NCBI GenBank assembly: GCA_019054805.1
Contig: JAHQIY010000001.1
Location: 9,562,501 to 9,626,500 of the forward strand
Reading direction: 5' to 3'
DNA: 64,000 nt
DNA from: Brachionus manjavacas
Taxonomy: Eukaryota; Rotifera; Eurotatoria; Ploima; Brachionidae
A program made the translations under genes and the position numbers. The notes below the pieces were generated by a model. That model did not search any database. It was not told the DNA's origin and worked only from the letters and a program-made list of their open reading frames with translations. Positions 34,938-45,950 of the stretch are shown here, in pieces. Every line of letters starts with the position of its first letter. The first letter of the stretch is position 1.

Positions 34938-35664
34938 TTGTAAAAGTGTTGTTTAAATAAAAGTAAATTTTAATTTATAGTTCTGTTAGAACTATTTTAT
35001 ATTTTTGTTTATTTTTGTTTATAACTATTTAAAGAAAAATTCGATCATCTTATCAAAAAACCTTCTTGAGCCGAATTTTGAGGGGAGATGTAAGTCGATT
35101 TAATTAAATTACTTTTTTTTCAATAAAGAATTTAAATTTTTAATTTTAATATTTTGCTTAAGCATTTAAGAATTTTATTAAATCAAATAAAGAAAAAGGT
35201 AAATGCGTAATATGGTAATCCGAAATCTGAAACATTTAATGAGAAATTATTCAATACTTTAGCAAGACTAGAAATTTAAGAAACCTTTAGTTACTTTGGG
35301 TAAATACTTTTAAAACTGATCGATTTTTGTTTCTTTCTATAGAAATAATCCTAAGTACACGTAACAGTTTTATTGTAATTAATCACATGTATTTATAGTA
35401 TAGAATCGGTGCAAAAATTTTATTTCAAAATAAATTTTTATTTTCAAGTATTTTTATTTTCAAAGAATTTAATTAAAAAAATCATTTTTGAATGGAAACG
35501 TTTAAAATATTAAAAGAAAGAGGGAATTATGAAATTTTAATCAATTTAATCAACTCTACAAATATTTTTTTAAGAAAATTCTTATCATTTTATCAAAATT
35601 AGAAACAATTTGATGAAATTGCTAGGATTTGATTCCTTAAACTTGTTTGATGTTTTGACAAAAA
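34938..35664. other. AT-rich spacer
   Basis: Upstream flank of the 204-residue gene. No exon, repeat or RNA gene recognised. Confidence 0.4.
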
Positions 35665-36170
35665 ATTATTTATTTGTTTATCTGTACCGAGCTAATGCTC
35701 CTTCAGATTATTAAAAAAAATAAAATAAAATAAAGTTAAATAAGTTAAAATAAAACAAGAAAAAAAAAATAAAAAAAGGATAAATAAGTCAAAAGAAAAT
35801 TAAGAACGACATGTTTAAATAGTTGATAGTTCAGGAAAAAAAAGAAGAAACTACTAGGTAGCAATTACACAATGGAAATGGATTTCGATTTCCTTGTTTC
35901 AATTTAAACTAGGAAAAAATAATCCAAAATTGATCCTATTAAGGATTTGTAAAAATTACCTAATGTTTTTGGTTTTACACTCCATTTTTTATTTGAAAGA
36001 TATTTTATTAAGTTAAGCCTTGAATTACAACGCTCTTTTAATTCATCCACCATTGGAATTAACGTAAGCTTGAGTCTAATGTTATTCCTAAGAATTTTAC
36101 TTTTTCCTCTTTATTTAAATTACTATTATTAATTTAAAGGTCAAGATTAATTTTAACTTTAATTTTACCC
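35665..36170 (-). mobile_element. Jockey/I-like LINE, minus strand, internally deleted
   Basis: The tail complement TTATCTGTACCGAGCTAATG CTCCTTCAG at 35678-35706 is the best-preserved family 3' end. Upstream, 35920-36130 matches the LINE at 29.7-30.1 kb nearly base for base (AATTGATCCTATTAAGGATT, TTATTAAGTTAAGCCTTGAA). This copy has an empty site where the other carries the solo LTR. Confidence 0.8.
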
Positions 36171-36394
36171 TTAAATTGAAAACCATTTAAATACTATTTT
36201 GAAATATAATTTTATTTTATAGGATACTATTCTACCTTTATTTAATTTTAAAGAAGAATATACTAGAAATATTTTATTCATTAATTTTTATTAAATCAAA
36301 GATAATTTTTTTAAACTTATATATATTATTTTTATTTATTGGAAAAATTTAATACTCGATAATATTGTTGAATTTTTAGTTCCAAAAGATATTA

Positions 36395-36650
36395 TTTTTT
36401 ATTTATTTGTTTTCTGTACCGAGCAAAACCCCTTCAAATTAAAAAAAAAAAAATCAAATAAAAAAAATTTAAATAAGATTGAATAAAAATTTAAAAAAAT
36501 AAAATGTATTAAAATGGTTTAAAATAGAGGAAAATTAATGAAATTGAACTAGAGAGTTAAAGGATACATATTTTTAAAAAATTGATTGTTCAGGGAAAAA
36601 AGAAGAAATTGTAAGGTTCAATAACAATCAGGCTATTTAATTAATCTAAG
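36395..36650 (-). mobile_element. LINE 3' tail, minus strand
   Basis: TTGTTTTCTGTACCGAGCAA and ACCCCTTCAAATT mark another truncated copy of the same LINE; GTTCAGGGAAAAAAGAAGAA at about 36590 corresponds to the 3' UTR segment seen at 35850. Confidence 0.7.
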
Positions 36651-37201
36651 ATTTTTAATTTAAGATTCAATTTGATAATTTTGAATTAAGGAATAATTCA
36701 AAATTCAATATTTTTCCTAGATTTTCGGGCCAAAAACGAATTTTTAATTTTTTTTTTAAATTACTAAATTATTATCAAGAAATTTTTAATCAAATTACAA
36801 AATGAAAAGTAAAATCAAAGATGAAGATACTCAAAAATAATCACTAAAAAGAATTCTATAGTCAGACCAATTTTTGATGGTTAAGACTGTATAAGAGTCA
36901 TTTTTGAATGGAACAAACTAAAGTTTTAAGAAAATTGTTTTCGAAAATTTTAAATGAAATCATGGAATTTCAAAATTTTACAATTATAAATGAAAATGAT
37001 AAAGTTTTTATAAATATTGATGCAAGGTTAAATTTTAAACAAATAAATTAATTATAAATTACAAAAATTTCTTTAAAAAATGATGATACTTTGCATTTGC
37101 AAACTAATCTTTTTTATTTAAATTCTAGAGCTAAACTATACAATTAACAAAATAAATTATAGCATCTTTTTGCCCTAATTTAAAAATTTTCAATTTAAAA
37201 A

Positions 37202-39510
37202 ATGGATCGAAAAAAGCAAGACTCTGAAGAAATACTCAAACAATTAATTGATGAAATCAATAATTTTGATACATTTATCAAAATATGGCACAATACGGAG
37301 GTGTTTTTAAGAGATGAAGCAGACTTTGTGAACAAAGCATCTAAATTGATCGAGGTCTTTTTTAAATTTACCGCCGAACCTTGCTGCGTCATTTTCTACT
37401 TAAATAACATGGTACATAACTATTTAAAATCTAATTAAAATTTGTTTAAAAATAATTTTAAGATTTTGAAAAATTTTGTAATCGATTACTTAGTAAAATT
37501 TGTTCTCTCTTCGATTAATAACTCTGTAAAAATATTCAAAATAATTTAGTAATTTAAAGCATTCGAAATATTTAAAGGTAAAAAATAACTTTTTGGTCGC
37601 TTTGGAACAACTGGTAACAATAGACTATAACGAAGAAGCCATTTCTTTCCGAAATGACAGTTTGAATGCATTTTATGGACAAAAGTTTGTGCACTTGATT
37701 AAAGAAATAAACGATCTTGCAATTGAATTGTCATTTAAAAATGAGTTTAATTCAAAATTTAGTTTATGGGGCAAAAAAAATTTGGAACATGGGCTATCAT
37801 TGATAAGATATGTTTTGAAAACTGTTGGTTCAAAAACATTGATCGGTCTTGGGTTTAAAAATCAACACTTCGAGTTTTTAGTAAACACTTTTTCAAAATT
37901 TAACATCTTACCAAAAGTAATTTTCCACAAATTTAAAAAATAAAACTATTTATAACTTGTTATAGATTATGGAGGCTATAAGTTCTAATTGCAATAAATT
38001 TGACATTGAAAACAATGACGGGATAGAAAATGCCTTTTTGATCACTTTGGACACCATTTATCTGATTATCATCAAAACTTTTTTATCGACAAAATTTTAT
38101 AATCTCAACCATGAAGTGCATAACATTAATTTAATTACAATAAAAAACTTGGCTCAATTTTATGATGAAAATGTCAGAAATGGAAAAAATTTGTCTAATT
38201 TTAGTTTGTGGAACCGGACTTTGTCAAAGATTGTTGAATTCACTGTGCAAAAAACTTACCAAGAATCGGAAAAAAAATATATCAGATTAAGATTTAGCTA
38301 CATATGCTACTTTTTACAAAAAATAAAAGTATTAATTTAAGAAAATTTAAAAGTGGTCTTGAATAAACTGTATGTCTTAAGATTTTGTTTAAATACGTCA
38401 CTGAGTTAAAAAGGCAAAAGTATGCAGAAAAGTTAATGTTTTCAATAAAGCGGATTTTGATAACGATTGATCATAGCAGAAAATTTCGAGAGTTGGAAAA
38501 CGATGAGAAAGAGACAAAAGCTGTATGTTTTTGCGTTGTTTTTGAAATTATCAAGAGTATTTTTTAAATTTATTCTGATTTTTAATTTAATATTTAAATT
38601 GTTAGATTTGAAAGAAAATTTTATTAATTCCCAGTTGAAGAATTTCTCTCATATTTGGATTAGAGAACTCAGTTTATATGTAACTAAAAACAAAAAAAAA
38701 TTTTTTTTTAATCATGAATTTAAGAATTTGGCTGCAATAGATTGCTTGAAATTAATATTCAAGTTAAACAATGCTAGTCTGAAATTATTTTCTAAAAATA
38801 TCATGGAGCTTATCAAAAGGCAAATAAGCATCAAGGTAGCATTTTTAATTTTAAGATAAAAATCTTATTTTTCTACAGGAGGATTTCAGAAATCTGGCAA
38901 AGTATTCTATTGCTGTACAAAGTGTTTTTGAATTTGAGTCAACAAACAATAGCAATAGTTTAATTTCAAAAGAACTAATACAAATTGTGACAGATATTCA
39001 AAAAGCTTTGAGTAATCAGATCTTAAGAGGAAATTGTAATAACTTGGAAGAGTTTTTGGCATTCTCTAAAAAAATTTTAGTTATAATCATGAAGAAAAAT
39101 GTTTTAATGGGTAAATGAAATCTTTATTTATTTATTTGTTTGTTTTAAAATTCAAAAATAGAAAATGACTGGGACAATTTTTTGGTTGAAATTTTTTCAG
39201 TTTGCGAATGTATAAAATTTAGTCGGTTTAATTTCGAAATTTTTCCAAATGTTTACCAAAATTGTTTTGAATTAATTAAGTATTTTGGTCTTATTTACTT
39301 TTTGAATTTTTTTTTTTAAATTAGAATTTAAGAATAATAATCAACACGTTGAATGGAAACAAAATAATTGATTTATATGCTTCTGGTATTTTTGAAACGC
39401 TTTGCTTAATTAAGTGTAATTTGCCGGTAGATTATCCATCTGAATTAAGGAATGAACTTTACCAAACCATGCAACGGGTTAAGTCGTTACCTGCTTCTTT
39501 TTTTAATTAA
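37202..39510 (+). CDS. Unrecognised eight-exon gene, about 593 aa
   Basis: I place exons at 37202..37411, 37578..37916, 37966..38328, 38382..38522, 38635..38835, 38879..39110, 39162..39279 and 39333..39510, all with GT..AG introns and one continuous frame, ending in TAA. AATAAA follows at 39582. Start: ATG of MDRKKQDSEEIL. The protein looks all-helical, Leu/Lys/Asn-rich, with no signal peptide or membrane span and little low complexity (VALEQLVTIDYNEEAISFRN, SLWGKKNLEHGLSLIRYVLK, PVDYPSELRNELYQTMQRVK near the C-terminus), suggesting a helical-repeat or scaffold fold. The acceptor of exon 5 is least certain: an earlier AG at 38605 would break the frame, so I used CCCAG at 38634. It is not a transposon protein I know, and I cannot name the family. 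Confidence 0.6.
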
Positions 39511-39581
39511 TTTGATACCATTTGTTGTCATTTTTTTTTGTATACTCATTTAATTTATTTTCAATTGTGAAATTTGTCTTG

Positions 39582-39587
39582 AATAAA
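39582..39587 (+). terminator. Poly(A) signal AATAAA
   Basis: It lies 72 bp past the stop of the eight-exon gene, a normal 3' UTR length for this window. Confidence 0.5.
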
Positions 39588-39639
39588 ATATAATTTTTGT
39601 ATTAATTTAATCTGTTGGTGAACTTTTGTGTTGTATAAC

Positions 39640-39735
39640 ATTCCCAATGCCGATAATAATCTGGACCCGGACCTCAAAAAGTCCAGTTCAGTAGTGGAGC
39701 TGGTGGCAATTCATTCAGGTCTTGTTAGTTTTAGT
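39640..39735 (+). other. GC-richer open segment, unexplained
   Basis: A 95-bp patch stands out from the A/T background and is open in one frame (IPNADNNLDPDLKKSSSVVE, then LVAIHSGLV). It also holds GGACCCGGACCTC..GTCC, a possible hairpin. It could be an orphan exon, a repeat fragment or a decayed gene piece; no splice partners are convincing. Confidence 0.3.
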
Positions 39736-40609
39736 AAGGAAATTCAATTTGTTCTTCTTTATTTAGCATTTAATATTAAAAATTATCATTGAAAAAATTT
39801 AAACTAAAACCAATAAAACCTGCAAGATATTTTGATATTTTATTTTTTAAAACCAAATAATAGATTTGGTTCTTTATTTAAAAATAATAGGTTTGAAGTT
39901 TCTTAATATTAGTGTTGGAGGCGATCTGAGCTAACGGATCAAGTGGGTGAATAATTTTTGCAATCAAATGGCAGCTTCATTTATCAAAAATCAAAAATCC
40001 TGGTCGTTGAAATTGTCCTGCCATAAATACTGTCTGATAAATTACTGCTTTTAAAGTTAGTTATAATTATTTGCCTAATAAAATTACATATTTATTTATT
40101 TAAATTTTTTTTTTATTGGATAAGTTTATTAAATTGAAATTAAAAAAAAATTTTAAATAAAAATACACTATACAAGTTCGATATTTTGAAATTCGGTTCT
40201 TGGTGAAAATAGTTCAAAGATTTAAGTTACTTTTAAATTTTAGCTGTTTTAGAATGGAAATATCTCAAAGCTAGTAATAACTTGATCTAAAATTAATTTT
40301 AACAATTTTTTATGATAAGTCTATATAATTTTTATTTTTTTATAATATATTTAGGAATCTTTTCTGTCTTAAAACGTAAGAGTTTGAAAATTTTATGATT
40401 TTTTTTTAAATTTTTTTAACTAAAAAATTGGACCTGAAGAATAAATAAAGCAGAACCAAATATCTTAAAAATTGAATAATAAATTGATGATTTTGAAAAT
40501 TTTTACCAAAAAAACTTAACATCTCCTACTGTTTCCATCAATATTGGATCTTTTCTTCTAAATAAAATGATTTTTTTAATTTTTTGCTTTTGTTTTCGTT
40601 TAGCCAAAT

Positions 40610-41050
40610 ATTTTCGTAAATGTTAAACATTTTTTCTTAAATAATTGGCAAGATTTTTATTTCATAAATGCATTTTTTTACCTTAAATTTAAATGGTATT
40701 TTTTTTAAGTAAAAATCATATTTTTATTGACATTTCAGTAATACTTTTAATCATTTCCTTTACTTAAATTTTTTTTTATTTGTTAATTGTTTTTAATTTA
40801 TTAATAACCTTCCAATAATCAAAATTCAAAGTGAGCATAATTTTTATATTGTACAAAATAAATCTAAATATTAAAAAATATATTAAAATTTTGTATTTTG
40901 ATTATTAAAAGATTATTAAAAAATGAATAATGATTAAAAAATTTAAAAAAGATATAATATTTACTGAAAAAAAATACCATATAAATTCAAGGTAAAAAAT
41001 GTATTCATGAAATAAAAATCTTGCCAATTGTTTATAATTGAAAAAGAACT
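40610..41050. repeat. Foldback element with about 110-bp inverted repeats
   Basis: AATTGGCAAGATTTTTATTT and AAATGGTATTTTTTTTAAGT (40640-40720) recur inverted at 41027-40970 (complement AATTGGCAAGATTTTTATTT, ATATGGTATTTTTTTTCAGT). The arms are about 110 bp with a spacer of about 215 bp. No reading frame; target duplications are not clear. Confidence 0.75.
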
Positions 41051-41381
41051 TGTGTTCTATTTAATAAAATATATTTTGCATTAAATTTCGCTCAAACTAC
41101 ACCGCAGCTTCACCGTAAAATTGTCAGATTTAAATAAAAATCAATTTAAAAAATCTGTAATGTATAATCACAAAGCATTCAAACATAAAATATATTAAAA
41201 AATTACACAATACAATTTGTGTAAATTTTTTTTACACAAATTTTTCGAGAGTATAAAAAAATTTCAAATTGCTAATTTAAATTTTTAATTAATTTATTTA
41301 TTTCTTTAATTAATTTATTTATTTCTTAAATTCAAGAACAAAATCAAAAGAATAAAATTTCCAATAACAATACATGTCAAT

Positions 41382-41658
41382 TCAATCGAGTTCCTTGATG
41401 TCATTGGAAAAACATTGTGGGCAAAACTCAAAATCCATCAGAAATAACGTGTCTCTATGGAAAGAACACTTAATTCGTTTTCTCCCCTTTAAACTAAATT
41501 TTTAGTAAAATTTTCGATTGACTTGGCTGTAAATTTACCTTCCAATCATGACCACAATTTTTGCACAGTAAACAGGAATCATTGCGATCACAAACTTTGC
41601 AGTCACCCTCTTCAAAAAATGAGCAAAGTTTTTTACTTCTTGAAAATATCTGGTTCAT
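41382..41658 (-). CDS. Small Cys-rich putative zinc-binding protein, 74 aa
   Basis: Exon 1 is 41658..41539 (40 codons) and exon 2 is 41486..41382, joined in phase 0 across a 52-bp intron (GTAAAT..TTAAAG), ending in TGA; AATAAA follows 63 bp on (complement of 41314-41319). The product is dense in metal-ligand pairs: CKVC at residues 20-23, CLLCKNCGH at 29-37, CSFH at 47-50 and CPQC at 62-65, plus Cys12. The spacing fits one or two small zinc-ribbon/treble-clef units, the last CxxC pairing with CSFH. Intron size matches the window norm and both exons are clearly less A/T-rich than the flanks. It is not an intact known transposon protein. Function unknown; nucleic-acid or protein binding through zinc is an inference. 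It could also be the tail of a larger gene. Confidence 0.55.
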
Positions 41659-42139
41659 TTCTTTGCTTGATTTGAATTTTTAGCTTTTGTGAGTCTGAAT
41701 TTGTACTGAATATTTTTTGGTTTGTAAGAAAAAAATAAATAAAGGTTAAATATAGGTTTGTTAGATGTTTTTGGTTTGCTGTAATAATTTTTGCCACTTT
41801 TTAAGAGAAAATAGTAAAATGACAATCAAAAATTAGAAATTAGGAAAAATTATGTAAAAATACGTAATTTATGATAAACGGTAAATAAACAATTAAAATA
41901 ATTATTGACGGAGATCTAATATTGAGCGTATTTAATTTTTTATACGAATTTTTAAATTAAAGTTTTTTATTTTATATCTTCAGATTAAAAAATGAAAAGA
42001 TTCTTTAAAATTTCCATGGCCAATTCTCTCACCATTCTATTAACTAGCTAATTATATTTTTTATTTTATTTTTCATACTTTTTATAACTCAAAAACATTT
42101 AAAAAAAATTTAATCTCGATCTTCGGTAAGCAGTTCTTC

Positions 42140-42300
42140 GAAGGTAATTTATTGATTTTTTTATCTGTAGCAAGCTCTTTCAAGTTAAGAATAAAAAGTT
42201 AATTTAAAATTTAAAGTAAATTTAATATTCTTCAACAAGTCTAACAATCATTAGAACAGAATGATTTAGCCCTGTCGAAAAATTCTAAAACTATGTAGCG
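42140..42300 (-). mobile_element. LINE fragment, minus strand
   Basis: A decayed tail (TTTATCTGTAGCAAGCTCTT) is followed at 42230-42285 by the complement of the LINE C-terminal coding motif (ACAAGTCTAACAATCATTAG, AACAGAATGATTTAGCCC), the equivalent of GLSHSVPLVIRL in better copies. Confidence 0.6.
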
Positions 42301-42313
42301 ATTTTTTAGTTTT

Positions 42314-42858
42314 ATGCTTTTTCAAAAATATATCAGTATCATTGATATTAAATTTTCATTATTTTCATGGCGCCATAATCAAAATTATATAGACACTGGT
42401 GCTTTTGGGGCTTTTTTATCCATTATTGTAAAGTACAACAAAAAATTGGAAAATGAAGGTTCTTTTAATTGTGATGGCTTGTTAGAAAGTTTAAAACAGA
42501 TTGAGAATGATGATGGTGACGTTGATTTGAAAAATAATGACAAAGAAAATGATGACATGTCATTACAAGTTGGAGATATTAAGGATTTTGTTTATACTTA
42601 TGATAAAGTAAAGTCTGTTTTTGAATCAAATTCTTGCTCTGTTTGAGATTCAATTCAATGTTGAGTTAAGCCATTAAGCGAATTAAATGAAAGCGATTTC
42701 CAAAAAGCAATAACTGAAATAATTTATCTAATTTTAAGCGGTAACATTATTAGTTATAAATTTCAAAGTATTCCAAATTTTATCAACCGCTCAGAGAGAG
42801 ATTATTCACCAATTGTGTGCCGACAGAAATTTAACTCATGTTTTTTAATTTCAGGGTG
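42314..42858 (+). pseudogene. Unclassified coding fragment with two in-frame TGA codons
   Basis: One frame reads through about 180 codons: FSWRHNQNYIDTGAFGAFLS, SFNCDGLLESLKQIENDDGD, VYTYDKVKSVFESNSCSV, then TGA, a second TGA six codons later, and NESDFQKAITEIIYLILSGN, FQSIPNFINRSERDYSPIVC. Composition is protein-like. Lack of splice sites around the stops and the surrounding repeats favour a dead transposon or captured gene. The family is not recognised. Confidence 0.4.
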
Positions 42859-42952
42859 ATTACGATTATTGATTTAAAGAAATTAATTAATTAACTAAAA
42901 ATAATTTAGGAAAAGTTTTTTGTTTCCAGGGCATTTGAGAATGACAGAGCCT

Positions 42953-43428
42953 TCTTTCCAGCCCACATGGTTGCAATATGATTAAAATATGTATTTAAAT
43001 AAATGTGTACTATTGGAATAGAAAAATTAATATTTATATTGTAAAAACATTGATAAAGAAATGTCACAAACGAATAAAGTTGCAAAAAAATTAACCGATT
43101 TAGCTAATGAAAATGTTGTTCAGAATGCTCTTGTGATGGTGGTAATTAACTCAAATACGTGTATTATAGAGAAGAGAAAAAGAGGCAGACCGCCAAAATG
43201 TAAAATCTAATTATAATTTGAAATAAAAAGTTTATTTATTTTTTTTAATTGACTAATTTTGATACTATTACAGTGGTTCTTGCCAAAATGAAACGTTCCG
43301 TTCCAGATAAGAGAACGGAATGGAGACGCATTCCTTAAAAAGCCATTCCCGTTCCGTTCCATCCATTCCGTTCTTTTCAGCCCACATGGTTGCAATATGA
43401 TATGAAATAAATGTGTACAATTGGAACT
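42953..43428 (+). repeat. Direct repeats bounding an AT-hook mini-ORF
   Basis: TTCCAGCCCACATGGTTGCA, then ATATGAT and AAATAAATGTGTAC(T)ATTGGAA (42953-43018), recurs at 43373-43428. Between them lie the 49-codon AT-hook frame and, at 43283-43375, a cluster of GGAACGGAATGG-type words in both orientations (GTTCCGTTCC, GAACGGAATGG, CCATTCCGTTC). The arrangement suggests a short duplicated or composite transposable unit. Confidence 0.6.
43061..43210 (+). CDS. Mini-ORF ending in an AT-hook, 49 aa
   Basis: ATG at 43061 opens a 50-codon frame ending TAA. The C-terminus KRKRGRPPKCKI contains the canonical AT-hook core (RGRPPK), which binds the minor groove of A/T-rich DNA. The N-terminal part (MSQTNKVAKKLTDLANENVV) is helical. 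It may be the last exon of a transposon or gene protein rather than an independent gene; the surrounding direct repeats and the dead reading frame upstream favour a transposon origin. Confidence 0.35.
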   Translation: MSQTNKVAKKLTDLANENVVQNALVMVVINSNTCIIEKRKRGRPPKCKI

Positions 43429-43459
43429 AATATAAATTAAACTGATATTTTATCAATTG

Positions 43460-43640
43460 AGTAAATTAAAACAAATGTTCTTAGAACCTCGTAGAAGTAA
43501 CCCAAAAGGTTACTCCGAAAGGTACCCTTCAAATTTCGATCAAATAATTGTCCATATTTTAACCTTAATAACTTCATCCTCACATTTATTCATATTTTAA
43601 TTTAATTAACTTTAATTTTGCAAATTTAGCAGGCCTTAAT
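43460..43640 (+). repeat. Dispersed repeat shared with 50045-50330
   Basis: AAAACAAATGTTCTTAGAAC and GGTACCCTTCAAATTTCGAT, CAAATAATTGTCCATATTT, match 50056-50075 and 50179-50217 with small differences. A run of LINE-like 3' UTR follows each copy at a similar distance (about 43915 and 50875), so both may be pieces of one larger element. Confidence 0.6.
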
Positions 43641-43899
43641 ATTTGATGCAACTCTGAATGTTGCACTATGTTGTATTTAAAGAACAAACTTTAAAACTTT
43701 AGAAAAAAAAGTTATTACTAATAACTTTTTTCAAAAAATGTAAAAAAATTTGAAATTTTTTTGATGCATAGACAATAAGACTTTTTGTACAAAAAGTACA
43801 AAAAGGAACAGGGCCTAATAAATTTAAATTATGATTAAGTTAAAAAAGTACAGAAAGGATTTAAACTTTTAATATTCTGATTGTCTATACCTTGCTCGG

Positions 43900-44030
43900 A
43901 ATTTTAATATTTTAATTTTAATTTATTTTTTAATTTTATTCTATAATTTTACCTTTTTTATTTTATTTAACTTTTATTGATTTTATATTTTAATTCTGAA
44001 TAAGCTTTATAAAAAAAATAAAAAAAAAAT
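43900..44030 (+). mobile_element. LINE 3' UTR remnant, plus strand
   Basis: T-rich 3' UTR sequence leading to TTTTAATTCTGAATAAGCTT, then TATAAAAAAAATAAAAAA, a degraded form of the GAAGNAGC..GCTC LINE terminus. The matching remnant is at 50870-51010. Confidence 0.45.
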
Positions 44031-44669
44031 ACAATATTTTACTTCCTTTCAATTGAATAAAATGATTAAAATATGTATGGTAATTCTTACATAGATTCTA
44101 GAACATTTTAAAATTTTTTGTAATATAATTTTTTTTGAATTGCATAGACTCGTTTTCAATTTAACAATTTAAATTTTTTTCAATTTTTACTAATATTTTG
44201 CTAAAATTTTATTGATAGATTGATAAAAAAAAAATTTATGAATTAATACCTTACATTATCAGAATTTTCTAAAATTAGAGTAAAAAAACTTAAAATAAAG
44301 TGAATGGAATTCTCAAAATTTAACTATTTTTTTCCATGTGCTAGAAAGTTAGCTAACTTTATTGACATTTGGATTTTTTTTTAAATAGTCAAAAAGACTG
44401 AAGATAATCATAAAAATTGGATTCTTTTAAAAAAATTATTTTAAAAATTGAAATCGAGTCTTGATGACGCATTAAACTAAAGTAATCAAATTGCTAGAGA
44501 TATTAACTAAGGCTTTCACTGTTTGATGTGGACCTAAACACATGATTACGCTATTAGAGCTTGCGCTGAAAGTAAACAATATTATAGGTCCAGATGTACT
44601 TTGGTGCATGGTCCAAAGGCATGTTTAACTTTTGGTGCAGCATAATCCAACGAGTGAATACGGTATTCA

Positions 44670-44830
44670 ATTGTTTATCTGTATCGAGCTAATGCTACTT
44701 CAAATTGAAAATTACAAATCAAAGAAGTTAAAATAAGATTTAAGGAATTAAAGGTGCTACATGTTTAAGTAAATTTCAAAAAAGAATATATTAAAGATAA
44801 CAATTACGATTAAAGTCTGTAATTGAATTT
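44670..44830 (-). mobile_element. LINE 3' tail, minus strand
   Basis: TTGTTTATCTGTATCGAGCT, then AATGCTACTTCAAATT is the complement of the family terminus. Only about 150 bp of the LINE remain. Confidence 0.6.
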
Positions 44831-45950
44831 ATATCTTTGAGATTTTGTTAATAATTAAGTGTTGTATTTTTTTAAGGTGAAATTTCAGATTTAAATATTC
44901 TCATTAATATTGATCCTTAAAAGTGTTATATTATTTGAAAGAAATTTTCAAAGTTAAGGTTGATATTTTCAAAAATCCTGAGGAGTTTAAAAAAATTATC
45001 TAACTTTTTCCACACTTGAATTTTTTGAATAGTAAGATTTGTCATTAAATTGATTATTTTAAATCAAATAGTTTGTTAAATTAGAATTGATATTTAAAAT
45101 TTTATAAATTATAGCCACCTAATTCAAAATTATTTAAGTAGCGATGACAGAACTTAAACATTTAAATTAAATAAATTTACAAATTGCAAAAAAAATTCCA
45201 ATAAGAGATTAGAGGTCAAAGAGACAAAAAATATATGGATTTTAAAATATTGATATTTTATTTGATCCTTAATATTGTGTTAATTTAAATTAATTTTTAT
45301 CTGTTGAATTTAGTGAAACATATTTTATTTTATGTTAATTCATCATCAAAGTTTAAAAAGCTCATTTTTGTCAATTTAAATTAATGGAAAAAATTTTTTT
45401 TTTTGGTTTGTAACATATTGTTTTGCTTGTCAAAATTTTGAACCTTCTTTTTTGAATACCCATTATAATGATTTATCATTCAAATATCAAATAGAATTTT
45501 TTCGATATTTTTTTCATTGCCTTTTTTGAATTAATTTAGTTTTTATTTAAAAAAATAAACATTTTTACCGACATTCAAGTAAATATATCAGCTTGTAGTA
45601 ATTAATAAATTCGATGAATTAAATTTATTTTACAGTCAATTTGATTTCTATTTCTAAATTAAAATAATCGACTAGAGATAAAAAGGAAAATTTTTAATAA
45701 ATTTTCTTCTAGACATTTATTTTTTTATAAAAAAATTGTAAAATGTGATGAACTTTTATGTAATTTCATAAAGACCTTTATTTTATTACTCAAAATTCTC
45801 TTCAAATTTTTCACACAAAATTAAAAAAAAAATTATCTACACAGCCAATTATATACAAAATTTTATTATTTTCCTAAAGAAAAAAAAAGAAATTTTCGTT
45901 TATCGAAATAGGCAAACAAGACAAAACTTCAGTAAACTAAATTCAAATCG
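44831..45950. other. AT-rich spacer downstream of NCAPH
   Basis: No gene recognised. A likely NCAPH poly(A) signal (complement of TTTATT at 45862-45867) lies about 85 bp after its stop. Confidence 0.45.
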
